Shown here piece after piece: positions 35,260 through 44,287 of a DNA stretch of 64,000 nt. The stretch lies in assembly GCF_004320525.1 (NCBI RefSeq), contig NZ_SIHX01000007.1:124001-188000 (forward strand), read 5' to 3'. Numbering within the stretch: position 1 is the first letter of the stretch; each line of letters begins with the position of its first letter. The notes beneath the pieces are model-generated. The model had not been told where the DNA came from. It saw nothing but the letters and a program-made list of their open reading frames with translations, and made no database searches. Source of the stretch: Arthrobacter sp. S39 (lineage in GTDB: Bacteria > Actinomycetota > Actinomycetes > Actinomycetales > Micrococcaceae). Both the position numbers and the translations under genes were made by a program.

Positions 35260-36155
35260 TGGACAACCTTCCCCAGGACCGCCCGCCAGGCAGCGGACGG
35301 CGTTCAGCGGGGCGTTCCCTCCGGAACATCCTGCTGGGGATCACCGCCGGTACCACTGTCCTGGTGGTCGGCGGTGTGCTGTACGGCGGTTCGCGCTTTG
35401 GGGAGCTGCTCGATATCCGCCTCGGTCCCGGCGCTGTCCAACCCGGGGAAGCGGGAGGCGTCCGGCCTGCCGCCGAGGGCCGGCCCGAGGCTCCGCCGCC
35501 CGGGCTCGAAGAGGCGGACGAGCCCCTGGGGACGCCGGAGCCGCCACCGTACGCCAGCGATTCCTACCAGTTCCTGGCCACCAACGACGACGGCACGCCT
35601 GTTGGGTATTCACCGTGCCGGCCGCTTCACTACGTCGTGAACGCGGACCTGGTCCCCGCCGGCGCGCAGGACCTCATCCCCGAGGCGATCGACACCATCT
35701 CCCAGGCGACCGGGATCCGATTCATTTACGACGGCGCCACCGCCGAACAGCCTTCCGCGCAGCGTGCTCCCTACCAGCCGGATTCGTACGGCGACCGCTG
35801 GGCGCCTTTGCTGGTTTCCTGGACGACTCCGGAGGTTGCCCCGCAGCTCAAGGGCAAAGTAATCGGCACCGGCGGAAGCACGCATTTCAGCTACGATGAC
35901 GGCCCCAAGACTTTCGTCACCGGCAGCCTTGAGCTGGACTCGCCGCAGATCACCGAAGAACTGGAGCAGCCGGACGGCAAGCTGTACGCCACGGCCGTCA
36001 TCCTGCACGAGCTTGGCCACGTGATGGGGCTCGAACATGTGGATGACCATCGGCAGCTGATGTATCCGGAGATCGGCACCCCGGAAGGCCTCGCGGCCGG
36101 CGACCTCAACGGCCTCTACGAACTGGCCGGCGCCCTCTGCCGGAAGGACCTGTAG
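35259..36155 (+). CDS. Membrane-anchored matrixin-like (metzincin) zinc protease
   Basis: This 298-residue protein has a cytoplasmic basic start, one membrane helix (about 22-44), a Pro/Glu-rich extracytoplasmic linker, and a protease domain with the metzincin zinc signature HELGHVMGLEH (about 249-259) and a Met-turn-like LMYPEIG after it. All three His and the catalytic Glu are present. It starts with a GTG overlapping the VIT gene stop by one base, so the two are translationally coupled. The target protein is unknown. Two Cys (SPCRP and LCRKD) could form a disulfide outside the membrane. Confidence 0.87.
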   Translation: MDNLPQDRPPGSGRRSAGRSLRNILLGITAGTTVLVVGGVLYGGSRFGELLDIRLGPGAVQPGEAGGVRPAAEGRPEAPPPGLEEADEPLGTPEPPPYASDSYQFLATNDDGTPVGYSPCRPLHYVVNADLVPAGAQDLIPEAIDTISQATGIRFIYDGATAEQPSAQRAPYQPDSYGDRWAPLLVSWTTPEVAPQLKGKVIGTGGSTHFSYDDGPKTFVTGSLELDSPQITEELEQPDGKLYATAVILHELGHVMGLEHVDDHRQLMYPEIGTPEGLAAGDLNGLYELAGALCRKDL

Positions 36156-36184
36156 GCCGCCGCAACAGCAGGCGGTGCCTTTGG

Positions 36185-37318
36185 CTACCCGCCGATCACG
36201 GCGAGCGCCTCCTCCACGGTGTCCACCAGGAAGATCCGGTCCTCCATCGGCCGTCCCGCCGCGAGCCGCTGGAGCATGGGCCAGGCCGGATACTCCTGCT
36301 GCCAGTACCGGCTGCCCACCAGGACCATCGGAGTGACGGCAACGCGTGCGCTGTAATAGTTTTCGCACGCGTCCTGGAACATCTCCTGCACCGTCCCGGC
36401 CGCCCCGGGCAGGAAAACAATGCCGCCGCTGCAGACTTCCAGCAGGATCGCCTCGCGTACGGCGTTGGCAAAGTATTTGGCGATGTGCGTGGCAAAGTAG
36501 TTCGGCGGCTCATGCCCGTAGAACCAGGTGGGGATTCCCAGCGACGGCGTTCCGTCAGGAAAACGTTCGACGACGGCGGCCGCCGCCCGCGCCCACGCGG
36601 ACACGGAAGGGCGGAAGCCGGGCACGGCCCCCAGTGAAGCCAGTGCCGCCTGGAAGTCCTGCTCGGGAATGCGGCTGAGGTAGGCACCGAGGTTGGCCGC
36701 TTCCATGGCACCGGGACCTCCGCCGGTGGCCACCATCCGCCCGCTGCCGGCCAGCACCCGGCCCAGCGCAGCGGCCTGGGCGAACTCCGGGGTGCCGCGT
36801 TGGGCGTTGTGCCCTCCCATCACGCCCACCACAGTGAGTGCCTCACGGGCATCGGAGCGGACCAGCTCGTCGAGGGCGTCTCCGATGGCGTGGTCGTGCA
36901 GCGCCGAAGCAAGCGTGGCGTCCAGCCGGTGCCGTTGCCCGGGGCGGATGCTCCACTGGTAGACGAGGGCATCAGGCAGTTCCTCGTACGGGGCATGGTC
37001 CAGCCCGGCGTAAAGCTCCTGCGGCGTATACAGCCTGGCCCGGTAGGGATCGAAGGGCACACCCTCAAGCCGGGGGAAGATCAGGGCGCCGCGGCGCCGC
37101 AGGCCATCTTCAACACCGGGGTCGAAGGTGCAGCCGAGGAAGATGGCACCTTCAACGTCGAGGCTCTCCAGCGCCGCCGTCCTGCCGCGCAGATCCAGTG
37201 ACTGGGCGTGCCAGCCGTGCATGGCCGTGGCGCCGGCCGCCACCAGCCTGTCGAAGCTGGCCAGGCTCTCGACTTCCAGGGTCCGGGGGCTGGGGCGCAC
37301 ACTGCCGGAGGGGTTCAC
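36185..37318 (-). CDS. LOG family (Rossmann, lysine decarboxylase-like) protein
   Basis: This 377-residue protein has a GGGPGAMEAAN motif (~198-208) and PGAAGTVQEMF (~305-315), corresponding to the LOG-family GGGxxGxMG and PGGxGTxxE sites that bind the nucleotide and catalyse cytokinin-riboside phosphate hydrolysis. The second Gly of PGG is Ala here. It is longer than plain LOG proteins (about 180-250 residues) by an N-terminal ~150-residue extension, so it belongs to a separate actinobacterial group and may not share the LOG reaction. Start GTG at 37318 with AGGA 8 bases upstream. Convergent with the matrixin gene. Confidence 0.8.
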   Translation of the reverse strand: MNPSGSVRPSPRTLEVESLASFDRLVAAGATAMHGWHAQSLDLRGRTAALESLDVEGAIFLGCTFDPGVEDGLRRRGALIFPRLEGVPFDPYRARLYTPQELYAGLDHAPYEELPDALVYQWSIRPGQRHRLDATLASALHDHAIGDALDELVRSDAREALTVVGVMGGHNAQRGTPEFAQAAALGRVLAGSGRMVATGGGPGAMEAANLGAYLSRIPEQDFQAALASLGAVPGFRPSVSAWARAAAAVVERFPDGTPSLGIPTWFYGHEPPNYFATHIAKYFANAVREAILLEVCSGGIVFLPGAAGTVQEMFQDACENYYSARVAVTPMVLVGSRYWQQEYPAWPMLQRLAAGRPMEDRIFLVDTVEEALAVIGG

Positions 37319-37404
37319 GCCGCGTGTCCTAGCGTGCCAGGAGTGGGTTGCTCATCGGCCCAGCTTAACCGCTGCGGGCCATCGCTTCGCCGCAGCGCCG
37401 GTCC

Positions 37405-37479
37405 TTGGCGGCCCGAAAACGGCCTGCTATTATCGTCACAAAGGCAGTATGTCCTATCAATCGAACATAGGCTGACATT
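37405..37479 (+). promoter_or_regulatory. iolR promoter with IolR-type half-sites
   Basis: TTGGCG (37405-37410) and TATTAT (37428-37433) at 17-bp spacing form a good promoter. Just downstream lie TGTCCTATCA (37450-37459) and CTGACATT (37472-37479). The first differs by one base from the C. glutamicum IolR motif as I remember it (KGWCHTRACA); the second is the half-site shared with the sites at 45384 and 57939. This suggests autoregulation. Confidence 0.65.
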
Positions 37480-37526
37480 CGCGGTTCCGGCAGAACCGGC
37501 ATCCGCGGACCACAAGGGAGCGCTCA

Positions 37527-38267
37527 ATGGCGAATCAACTAAACCTCAGCATCGACCGCTCTTCGCCGGTGCCCCTCTACCACCAGGTGGTGCAGGGCAT
37601 TGAGTCGGCCATCCACACCGGCCTCCTCCCTCCCGGCAGCCGGCTGGACAACGAGATCGACCTGGCCGCCCAGCTCAACCTGTCCCGGCCCACCATGCGC
37701 AAGGCCATGGATGAGCTGGTGCGCTCCGGCCTGCTGGTTCGCAAGCGCGGCGTGGGAACCCAGGTGGTTTCCAGCCAGGTACGCAGGCCGCTGGAACTCT
37801 CCAGCCTCTTCGACGACCTCAGCAACAACGGCAGCAAGCCCACCACCGACGTCCTCAGCTTCTCCCACATCGAAGCGGACGAGGCCACCCGCGAAGCCCT
37901 CCAGCTGCCCGCCGGCGCCAAGGTCTACCACTTCACCCGGCTGCGCAAGGTGGGCGGCAAACCGCTGGCCCTGATGGAGAACTGGGTGCGCGACGACATC
38001 ACCTCCATCGACGAGGCCCAGCTCAGCGCGCAGGGCCTGTACGGCATCCTGCGCAACGGCGGTGTGAACTTCCGGCTTGCCTCGCAGCGCATCGGGGCCA
38101 TGGTGGCCAACGACTACCAGGCTCCGCTGCTGGAGGCCGAACCGGGTTCGGCGCTGGTGACCATGGAACGCACCGCCGTGGACGACACCGGCCGCAACGT
38201 GGAAACCGGGCACCACGTCTACCGCGCCGACTCCTACAGTTTCGAAATGACCCTCGTCCAGCGATAA
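37527..38267 (+). CDS. iolR: GntR/HutC-family regulator of inositol genes (IolR-like)
   Basis: This 246-residue protein has a GntR winged helix (about 18-82: PLYHQVVQGIESAI, LNLSRPTMRKAMDELVRSGLLVRKRGVGTQV) and a UTRA ligand-binding domain (about 95-240). It lies next to iolB and inside the inositol locus, and GntR-type IolR represses inositol genes in Corynebacterium. Operator-like motifs recur at its own promoter and at three others in this window. Its inducer is presumably an inositol catabolite; that is inference. Confidence 0.88.
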   Translation: MANQLNLSIDRSSPVPLYHQVVQGIESAIHTGLLPPGSRLDNEIDLAAQLNLSRPTMRKAMDELVRSGLLVRKRGVGTQVVSSQVRRPLELSSLFDDLSNNGSKPTTDVLSFSHIEADEATREALQLPAGAKVYHFTRLRKVGGKPLALMENWVRDDITSIDEAQLSAQGLYGILRNGGVNFRLASQRIGAMVANDYQAPLLEAEPGSALVTMERTAVDDTGRNVETGHHVYRADSYSFEMTLVQR

Positions 38268-38359
38268 CGCCGGACCTCAGCGCGCTGCGCGCTGCCACCA
38301 AGCCAGCGTGGATGCTGCAATCACGCCACTGCTGTGCCCTCAACGAAAGAGCAAAATCT

Positions 38360-39268
38360 ATGGCCAACTGGGTATATCCGCTGGGTTCCGCCGCCGACGG
38401 CAGCTGGGACGTGTCCCTGGGAACATCCGACTCGGCACTGACGGTGGACGGCTGGGCCCACACGGGGCTGAAGGTCGCGACGCTCGCGGCCGGTGCCGCC
38501 GTCGAACTTCCCGCAGCGGGCGAGGAGCGCATTGTTGTTCCGCTGAGCGGATCCTTCACGGCCGCCGTCGACGGTGCGGACTTCCGGCTGGCCGGCCGGG
38601 CCAGCGTCTTCAACGGTCCCAGCGACGTGCTCTACACGGGCACACAGAGGGCTCTCACCATCAGCTCGGCCGACGGCGGCAGGGTCGCCATTGCGACCGC
38701 CCCGGCGAAGACTTCCTACCCCACCCGGCTGGTGACCGCCGCGGAAACCCCGGTGGAGCTCCGCGGCGCCGGGAACTGCTCCCGCCAGGTGCACAACTTC
38801 GGCACCCCGGCTGCCCTGGAGGCAGACCGCTTTATCGTCTGCGAGGTCATCACGCCGGCAGGCAACTGGTCCTCCTACCCGCCGCACAAGCATGATGAGG
38901 AGAAGGACGGCGAGACCAGCCTCGAGGAGATCTACTACTTCGAGACCCGGGTTGCGCCCGGCGGACCGGCTGCACCTGCCAGCGAAGGCGTGCACGGCGA
39001 CGCCATCGGCTACCAGCGTGTTTATGCCTCAGACGAGCGGCCCATCGACGTCTCCGCGGAAGTCCGCACCGGCGACGTCGTCCTGGTCCCTTACGGCTGG
39101 CACGGCCCCGCCATGGCCGCCCCGGGCTACGACCTGTACTACCTGAATGTCATGGCCGGCCCCGGTCCGGTCCGCGACTGGCTCATCAGCGACGACCCGC
39201 ACCACGGCTGGATCCGCCAGACCTGGGAGGGCCAGGACGTGGACCCGCGGCTGCCCTTCGGAGCCTAA
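38360..39268 (+). CDS. iolB: 5-deoxy-glucuronate isomerase
   Basis: This 302-residue bicupin protein converts 5-deoxy-D-glucuronate to 5-dehydro-2-deoxy-D-gluconate, the step after IolD. The family motifs NWSSYPPHKHDEE and EEIYYFE (first metal site) and VPYGWHGPAMAAPGYDLYYLNVMAGP with DDPHHGWIRQTW are all present. It lies 92 bases after iolR on the same strand, apart from the other pathway genes, and is followed by a strong bidirectional terminator. Start ATG at 38360. Confidence 0.96.
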   Translation: MANWVYPLGSAADGSWDVSLGTSDSALTVDGWAHTGLKVATLAAGAAVELPAAGEERIVVPLSGSFTAAVDGADFRLAGRASVFNGPSDVLYTGTQRALTISSADGGRVAIATAPAKTSYPTRLVTAAETPVELRGAGNCSRQVHNFGTPAALEADRFIVCEVITPAGNWSSYPPHKHDEEKDGETSLEEIYYFETRVAPGGPAAPASEGVHGDAIGYQRVYASDERPIDVSAEVRTGDVVLVPYGWHGPAMAAPGYDLYYLNVMAGPGPVRDWLISDDPHHGWIRQTWEGQDVDPRLPFGA

Positions 39269-39279
39269 GCAGCACAGCA

Positions 39280-39311
39280 GATGCCCCTCACCGCATGCGG
39301 TGAGGGGCATC
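39280..39311. terminator. Bidirectional terminator between iolB and the ABC-operon dehydrogenase
   Basis: A perfect 15-bp stem with an AT centre lies between two convergent genes, 12 bases past iolB and 19 bases past the - strand gene. Confidence 0.85.
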
Positions 39312-39329
39312 AGTTGTCTTCGGATAAAG

Positions 39330-40364
39330 TCAGCTCGCCACTTTCAGGGCCACGCGGACCGGGACGCCTGTCGCCAGGGACTCCTGGGCTGCATCCGCCA
39401 CCCGGGCAGCCGCTACCGCATCTTCCGGCGTGCAGGGATTCTCCCGGCGGCCGAGGATCAGTTCCACAAAGGCTGCCATCTCGGAACGGTAGGCAGCGTC
39501 GAACCTTTCGGCGAAGGTCAGATGCGGCTCCCCCGCGGGGAATCCGATGCCGGCTTCGGCCGAAGCCACCGCGGTTTTGTCATCCAGCCCCACCATCAGC
39601 GAGCCGCGGGACCCTTGGATCTCCAGCCGGACGTCGTGGCCCGCCCCGTTGTAGCGGGTTGCGGAGACGGTACCGACAGTCCCGTCGTCGAACGTCACCA
39701 GGGCCAGGGCGGTGTCCACGTCCCCGGCCGCGCCGATGGCCGGGTCCCCGTTGTTGGAGCCCTTCGCGTACACCTCGACGATCTCCTGGCCGGTCAGCCA
39801 GCGGAGGATGTCGAAATCGTGGACCGAGCAGTCCCGGAACAGGCCGCCGGAGCTGGCCAGGAACTCCACCGGCGGCGGCGCCATGTCGCACGTGACCGCC
39901 CGGAGTGAATGGATCCAGCCCAGCTCCCCGGCCTGGTAGGCCCGCCGGGCCTCCAGGTAGCCGGCGTCGAAGCGGCGCTGGTGGCCGATCTGCACCACGC
40001 CCTGCCGGTCCCGGATGTACTCCAGCACCGGCAGGGCGTCCGCCACGTCCAAAGCCACCGGCTTTTCGCAGAAGACCGGGATTCCGGCGTCAACCCCCGC
40101 CTTGATCAGCTCGGGGTGCGTGCCGGTACCGGTCGCAATCACCAGCCCGTCCAGTCCGGAGGCGAGGAGCGCCTCCACCGTCGGGAGGAACTCGGCCCCG
40201 AGGCCGGCCGCGACGTTCCTGGCGTGCTCTTCTGCAACGTCGGTCAGGCGGAGCCGGACGTTGATGCCTTCCGGATTGAGCACCCCGTTGAGGGCGGCAA
40301 TGTTGTTCGCGTGCATCACGCCGATCCGCCCGACTCCAACGAGTCCCAGGATGACGTCCTTCAT
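39330..40364 (-). CDS. Gfo/Idh/MocA oxidoreductase, inositol dehydrogenase-like
   Basis: This 344-residue NAD(P)-dependent dehydrogenase has a Rossmann start (LGLVGVGRIGVMHANNI) and the family EKPVALD motif with the substrate-facing Lys near residue 97. The downstream CSVHDFDILRWLTG carries the catalytic His/Asp pair. It resembles inositol 2-dehydrogenases that oxidise a ring hydroxyl. It is the last gene of the ABC transporter operon, overlapping the isomerase gene by ATGA. One of three such dehydrogenases in the locus, so it may serve another inositol isomer. Confidence 0.88.
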   Translation of the reverse strand: MKDVILGLVGVGRIGVMHANNIAALNGVLNPEGINVRLRLTDVAEEHARNVAAGLGAEFLPTVEALLASGLDGLVIATGTGTHPELIKAGVDAGIPVFCEKPVALDVADALPVLEYIRDRQGVVQIGHQRRFDAGYLEARRAYQAGELGWIHSLRAVTCDMAPPPVEFLASSGGLFRDCSVHDFDILRWLTGQEIVEVYAKGSNNGDPAIGAAGDVDTALALVTFDDGTVGTVSATRYNGAGHDVRLEIQGSRGSLMVGLDDKTAVASAEAGIGFPAGEPHLTFAERFDAAYRSEMAAFVELILGRRENPCTPEDAVAAARVADAAQESLATGVPVRVALKVAS

Positions 40365-41146
40365 CGTTTCTCCTCCGCATAAACGGTGAAGGCTGCGCGG
40401 AAGGCGTCCAGGGCTGCGTCGCTGTCGTCCCTCGCCCAGGCTTCCATGCCAACCGTTCCCTCATAGCCGGCTTCCGCGAGCGCCTTGGCGACGGCCGCGT
40501 AGTTGATTTCCCCGGTCCCGGGTTCGCACCGGCCCGGGACGTCGGCCACCTGGATCTCCCCGATGTAGGGCAGCGCCGTCCGCACCAGTTCGATGAGGTT
40601 ACCCTCGCCGATTTGCGCGTGGTACAGATCCAGCATCAGCTTCGCGTTGGGGTGCCCGGCGGCCTCCACCAGGGTCAGGGTGTCCTTGGCGCGCGCCAGC
40701 GGGATGCCGGGGTGGTCAAGGACGGTGTTGAGGTTCTCCAGGCAGAACGTGACGCCGTGTTTTTCCCCCAGCTTGCCGAGACGTTCCAGGGTCCGCGCCC
40801 CAGTGCTCCACATCGTGCCGGTGGATCGGTAGACCGGGCGTGCTGCGTGGCCGTCGATCAGTTCGGCCGGGTGCACCACCATGCGGCCGACCCCGAGTTC
40901 CAGTGCGGTGGGGATCAGCGATTCGGCGGTGCGCACCACGTCATCGGCGGTATCGGGGTCCACCAGGCTGCCCGAGGTGTAGCCCGTCATGGAGGAAAAC
41001 ACCGCCCCGGTGGCCTTGAGCGCACTGATGTCCTTGGTCCGCGAATCCCAGAGCTCGACGTCGAAGCCGGACTCGTGGATCCGGCGCACCCGTTCCACAA
41101 ACGGAAGGTCCGTGAAGACCATCTCCGCGCAGACTGCCAGGCGCAT
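40361..41146 (-). CDS. TIM-barrel sugar isomerase (hydroxypyruvate isomerase/IolI-like)
   Basis: This 261-residue AP-endonuclease-2-fold barrel has metal-site motifs FCLENLN (Glu), MLDLYHAQ (Asp/His), IQVADVPGRCEPGTGEINY and a late MEAWA (Glu), the set seen in hydroxypyruvate isomerases and related keto-sugar epimerases. The start at 41146 overlaps the upstream dehydrogenase stop (ATGA), and its own stop overlaps the next start. In an inositol transporter operon it more likely interconverts inosose isomers than hydroxypyruvate; this is inferred from position. Confidence 0.82.
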   Translation of the reverse strand: MRLAVCAEMVFTDLPFVERVRRIHESGFDVELWDSRTKDISALKATGAVFSSMTGYTSGSLVDPDTADDVVRTAESLIPTALELGVGRMVVHPAELIDGHAARPVYRSTGTMWSTGARTLERLGKLGEKHGVTFCLENLNTVLDHPGIPLARAKDTLTLVEAAGHPNAKLMLDLYHAQIGEGNLIELVRTALPYIGEIQVADVPGRCEPGTGEINYAAVAKALAEAGYEGTVGMEAWARDDSDAALDAFRAAFTVYAEEKR

Positions 41147-42234
41147 CAGACGGCTGCCGTCTCGTTGACCGCAACCGGGGCTCCGCGCTGGACCGATTCG
41201 ATGCATGCCAGCGCCATGGCCAGCGCACGGCGGGCATCGGCGGCACCCGGAGTGAGGGTGAAGCCGGACGACGACGGCGGCATGCCGTCGCGCCGGGCAC
41301 GCACCGCACCGGCGAAGTCGGCGAGTTCGTCCGTGTAGGCCTGGCGGAACAGTTCCACGTTGAGCCGCGGGGTGTCGGCGGACAGGCCGTCCGCCGTGTA
41401 GCGGCGGGCCGCCGTTTCCGTGGCGCGGCCGGCCTGGACCATGCCTTTGGAACCGAACACTTCGCCGCGGATGTCATATCCGTACAGGGCGCTGAAGTTT
41501 GCCTCCGCCACGGCCACTGCGCCGTTGCTGTAGCGGATGGTCACCACTGCGGTGTCCAGGAACCCCGCCTCACGCAGGGAGGGCTCCACGAGCGCGTCCG
41601 CCACGGCGTACACCTCCACGGGCTCGGCGCCTTCGTTGAACCAGTTGAGGGTGTCGAAGTCGTGGATCAGGGTCTCCAGGAAAATCGTCCAGGCGGGGAC
41701 CCTGGCAGCGTTCGGGATGCTTCCGGTACCGGGGTCACGGGTCAGGGACCGCAGGAGCTGCGGTGTCCCCGCGATCCCTGCGGCGAGGTCCTTCTTGGCG
41801 GCCTGGAAGTCGTCGGCGTACCGTCGGTTGAAGCCGACCTGGAAGTGCACGCCGGCCTCTTCCACCGCTGCGAGGGCGGCGTCGAGTTCGTCGAGGCCCT
41901 GCCCGGCGGGCTTCTCGCAGAAGACGTGCTTGCCGGCGGCAGCAGCCTGGGCGATCAGCGACGAATGGAACCGTACCGGGCTGGCGATGATGACGGCGTC
42001 GATCTCCGGATCCGCCAGGATGTCTTCGGCGTTTGCAGTCACTTTGGCGGTGCCGAGTGTTGTGGCGAGGCTCTGAGCCGATTCCACGTTGGGGTCGGCG
42101 ATGGCTGCCAGGACGGCGCCCGGGACGCGGCGGGCGATGCTGTCCGCGTGGAACGCACCCATCCACCCGGAGCCGATGAGCCCGATCCGGACGGGTGCCG
42201 GTCCTGCCGCGGGGTTCTGGTTGATGTAAGCCAA
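41146..42234 (-). CDS. Gfo/Idh/MocA oxidoreductase, second inositol dehydrogenase-like
   Basis: This 362-residue protein has a Rossmann motif (IGLIGSGWMGAFHADSI), EKPAGQGLDE around residue 107 and the His-containing LIHDFDTLNWF. It is distinct from both other dehydrogenases of the locus. It is the first enzyme gene after the ABC transporter genes, 18 bases past the ATPase stop, which ties it to the imported sugar. The substrate may be myo-, scyllo- or D-chiro-inositol; sequence does not decide. Confidence 0.88.
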   Translation of the reverse strand: MAYINQNPAAGPAPVRIGLIGSGWMGAFHADSIARRVPGAVLAAIADPNVESAQSLATTLGTAKVTANAEDILADPEIDAVIIASPVRFHSSLIAQAAAAGKHVFCEKPAGQGLDELDAALAAVEEAGVHFQVGFNRRYADDFQAAKKDLAAGIAGTPQLLRSLTRDPGTGSIPNAARVPAWTIFLETLIHDFDTLNWFNEGAEPVEVYAVADALVEPSLREAGFLDTAVVTIRYSNGAVAVAEANFSALYGYDIRGEVFGSKGMVQAGRATETAARRYTADGLSADTPRLNVELFRQAYTDELADFAGAVRARRDGMPPSSSGFTLTPGAADARRALAMALACIESVQRGAPVAVNETAAV

Positions 42235-42252
42235 TGGCTGGTCCTTTCGGAG

Positions 42253-43170
42253 TTAGTTGTAGGCCTTGCCGGTGGTTTGCGCCACGTCTGCCACTTCGTT
42301 CTGAACTTCCTTGACCACGTCGCCGTGGCCGCCGAGCTGTTCGAGTTCGTGGGCGAGTTCGGCCAGTTCCGCACCGCCGGCCATCTGCGCGGTGAGCTCT
42401 TCGAGCGTGATGTCCTTCTTCTCGTAGTAACCGATCGATTTGCCGCGCTTGAGCAGCAGGAACCGGTCACCCACGGGGAAGGCGTGGTGCGGGTTGTGGG
42501 TGATGAAGATGACGCCCAGGCCGCGGTCGCGGGCCTGCAGGATGTAGCGCAGGACCACGCCTGACTGCTTCACGCCGAGGGCCGCCGTCGGCTCGTCCAG
42601 GATCAGGACCTTCGCGCCGAAGTAGACGGCGCGGGCGATCGCGACACACTGGCGTTCACCGCCGGAGAGCTGCCCGATGGGCTGCTCCACGTCCCGCAGG
42701 TCGATACCCATCTCGGCGAGTTCCTTCTTGGTGATGTCCTTCATCTTCTGGACATCCAGGCTCTTGAACGGGCCGAAGCCGGAGGTCAGTTCCGAGCCGA
42801 GGAAGAAGTTCCGCCAGATGGGCATCAGCGGCACCACGGCGAGGTCCTGGTAGACGGTGGCGATGCCGGCGTCGAGGGCGTCGCGCGGGGAGCCGAACTT
42901 CCGCTCCTCCCCCATGATCTTCAGGACGCCGTCGTCGTGCTGGTGCAGGCCGGCGATGATCTTGATCAGGGTGGATTTGCCCGCGCCGTTGTCGCCCAGG
43001 ACGCAGGTGACCCTGCCGTTGTCCACGGCCATGGTCACGTCGCTCAGTGCCAGGATGTTGCCGTAGTTCTTGCCCACCTTGTCCAGCGAGAGCAGGTGCA
43101 CCGGCGTGTGCGTCAGTGGATCGGTTTCATTCTGCAGCAGGGTTGCTTGGTCGATCTGCTTGGCATTCAT
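42253..43170 (-). CDS. Inositol/sugar ABC transporter ATPase (single domain)
   Basis: This 305-residue ATPase of the CUT2 group has Walker [10 protein letters not shown], a Q-loop ([12 protein letters not shown]), signature LSGGERQ and Walker [14 protein letters not shown]2 importers usually use an RbsA-type ATPase with two fused domains (~500 residues); this one has a single domain like FrcA, so it must dimerise. The ~45 residues after the ATPase domain are a helical, Glu/Ala-rich tail of unknown role. Adjacent permease and binding-protein genes complete the importer. Confidence 0.9.
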   Translation of the reverse strand: MNAKQIDQATLLQNETDPLTHTPVHLLSLDKVGKNYGNILALSDVTMAVDNGRVTCVLGDNGAGKSTLIKIIAGLHQHDDGVLKIMGEERKFGSPRDALDAGIATVYQDLAVVPLMPIWRNFFLGSELTSGFGPFKSLDVQKMKDITKKELAEMGIDLRDVEQPIGQLSGGERQCVAIARAVYFGAKVLILDEPTAALGVKQSGVVLRYILQARDRGLGVIFITHNPHHAFPVGDRFLLLKRGKSIGYYEKKDITLEELTAQMAGGAELAELAHELEQLGGHGDVVKEVQNEVADVAQTTGKAYN

Positions 43171-43185
43171 TTTCTCCGGGCCCCT

Positions 43186-44235
43186 TTACTTGAGCTCTGC
43201 TCGGCGCTTGACGATCAGGTTGACGATGGTGGCCAGCAGCAGCATCAGGCCCAGGAAGAACTTGAACCAGTCCGGGTTCCACTGGGCGTAGACGATGCCC
43301 TTGTTGGCCATGCCGAAGATGAAGGCGCCAATGGCCCCGCCCACAGCCGAGCCGTAGCCGCCGGTGAGGAGGCAGCCGCCGATCACCGCGGCGATGATGT
43401 AGAGGAACTCGTTGCCCACGCCTTCACCGGACTGCACGGTGTCGAAGGCGAAGAGGTTGTGCATGCCGAGGATCCAGCCGCAGAAGCCGACGCCCATAAA
43501 CAACCCGATCTTGGTGGCCTTGACCGGCACACCCACGGCGCGGGCCGCGTTCTCGTCCCCGCCGACGGCGAAGATCCAGTTCCCCACGCGGGTCCGCATC
43601 AGCACCCAGGTGGCGACGGCGACGAGCGCGATCCAGATGAACACGGTGATCTTGACGTCGATGCCTGCGATGTTCACCGAGGATGCGAAGACGCCGCGGG
43701 CGGTGTCGAAGCCGTCCATGGTGGAGATCGACGGCGATGAGACGGAGCCTCCGATCAGACGTGTGAGGCCCAGGTTCAGGCCGGTGAGCATCAGGAATGA
43801 GGCCAGGGTGACGATGAAGCTGGGCAGCTTGGTCTTCATCAGGATCCAGCCGTTGATGAACCCGATGGCCAGGGACACGAGCAAAGCCAGGATGACCCCC
43901 ACCCAGACATTCGTGCTGAAGTACCAGCTGAACATCGATGCTGTCAGCGCCGAGGAGATGACGGCGACGCCGGTGGAAAGGTCGAATTCTCCGCCGATCA
44001 TCAGCAGCGAGACCCCTACTGCCATGATCCCGATCGTGGAGCTGCCGTACAGCACTGTCGCCAGGGCATTGGGCTGGGTAAACGTTGAGGAAACCACAGC
44101 GAAAAAGATGAAGAGGACGATGGCGCCCACGAGGGCCCCCACCTCGGGCCGGCCGAGGAGCTGCTGCAACGGACTGCGTTTGGCCACGCGTTCATCGGTG
44201 GCAGGTGATTTGGTTCTGGTCTGGGTGATGGTCAT
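43186..44235 (-). CDS. Inositol/sugar ABC transporter permease (CUT2)
   Basis: This 349-residue permease of the RbsC family has about 9-10 membrane helices. The family signature GGEFDLSTGVAVISSALTA (about residues 80-98) and the late VIGGCLLTGGYGSAVGGAIGAFIFG coupling region are clear. A polar N-terminus of ~35 residues is cytoplasmic. A single permease gene implies a homodimeric channel. Lies between the binding-protein and ATPase genes, 15 bases before the latter. Confidence 0.93.
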   Translation of the reverse strand: MTITQTRTKSPATDERVAKRSPLQQLLGRPEVGALVGAIVLFIFFAVVSSTFTQPNALATVLYGSSTIGIMAVGVSLLMIGGEFDLSTGVAVISSALTASMFSWYFSTNVWVGVILALLVSLAIGFINGWILMKTKLPSFIVTLASFLMLTGLNLGLTRLIGGSVSSPSISTMDGFDTARGVFASSVNIAGIDVKITVFIWIALVAVATWVLMRTRVGNWIFAVGGDENAARAVGVPVKATKIGLFMGVGFCGWILGMHNLFAFDTVQSGEGVGNEFLYIIAAVIGGCLLTGGYGSAVGGAIGAFIFGMANKGIVYAQWNPDWFKFFLGLMLLLATIVNLIVKRRAELK

Positions 44236-44287
44236 GATGATTCTCCTTGCTGCCGGGCCGGCGTTGGCCGGCCCGGCCAGCGGGCTG

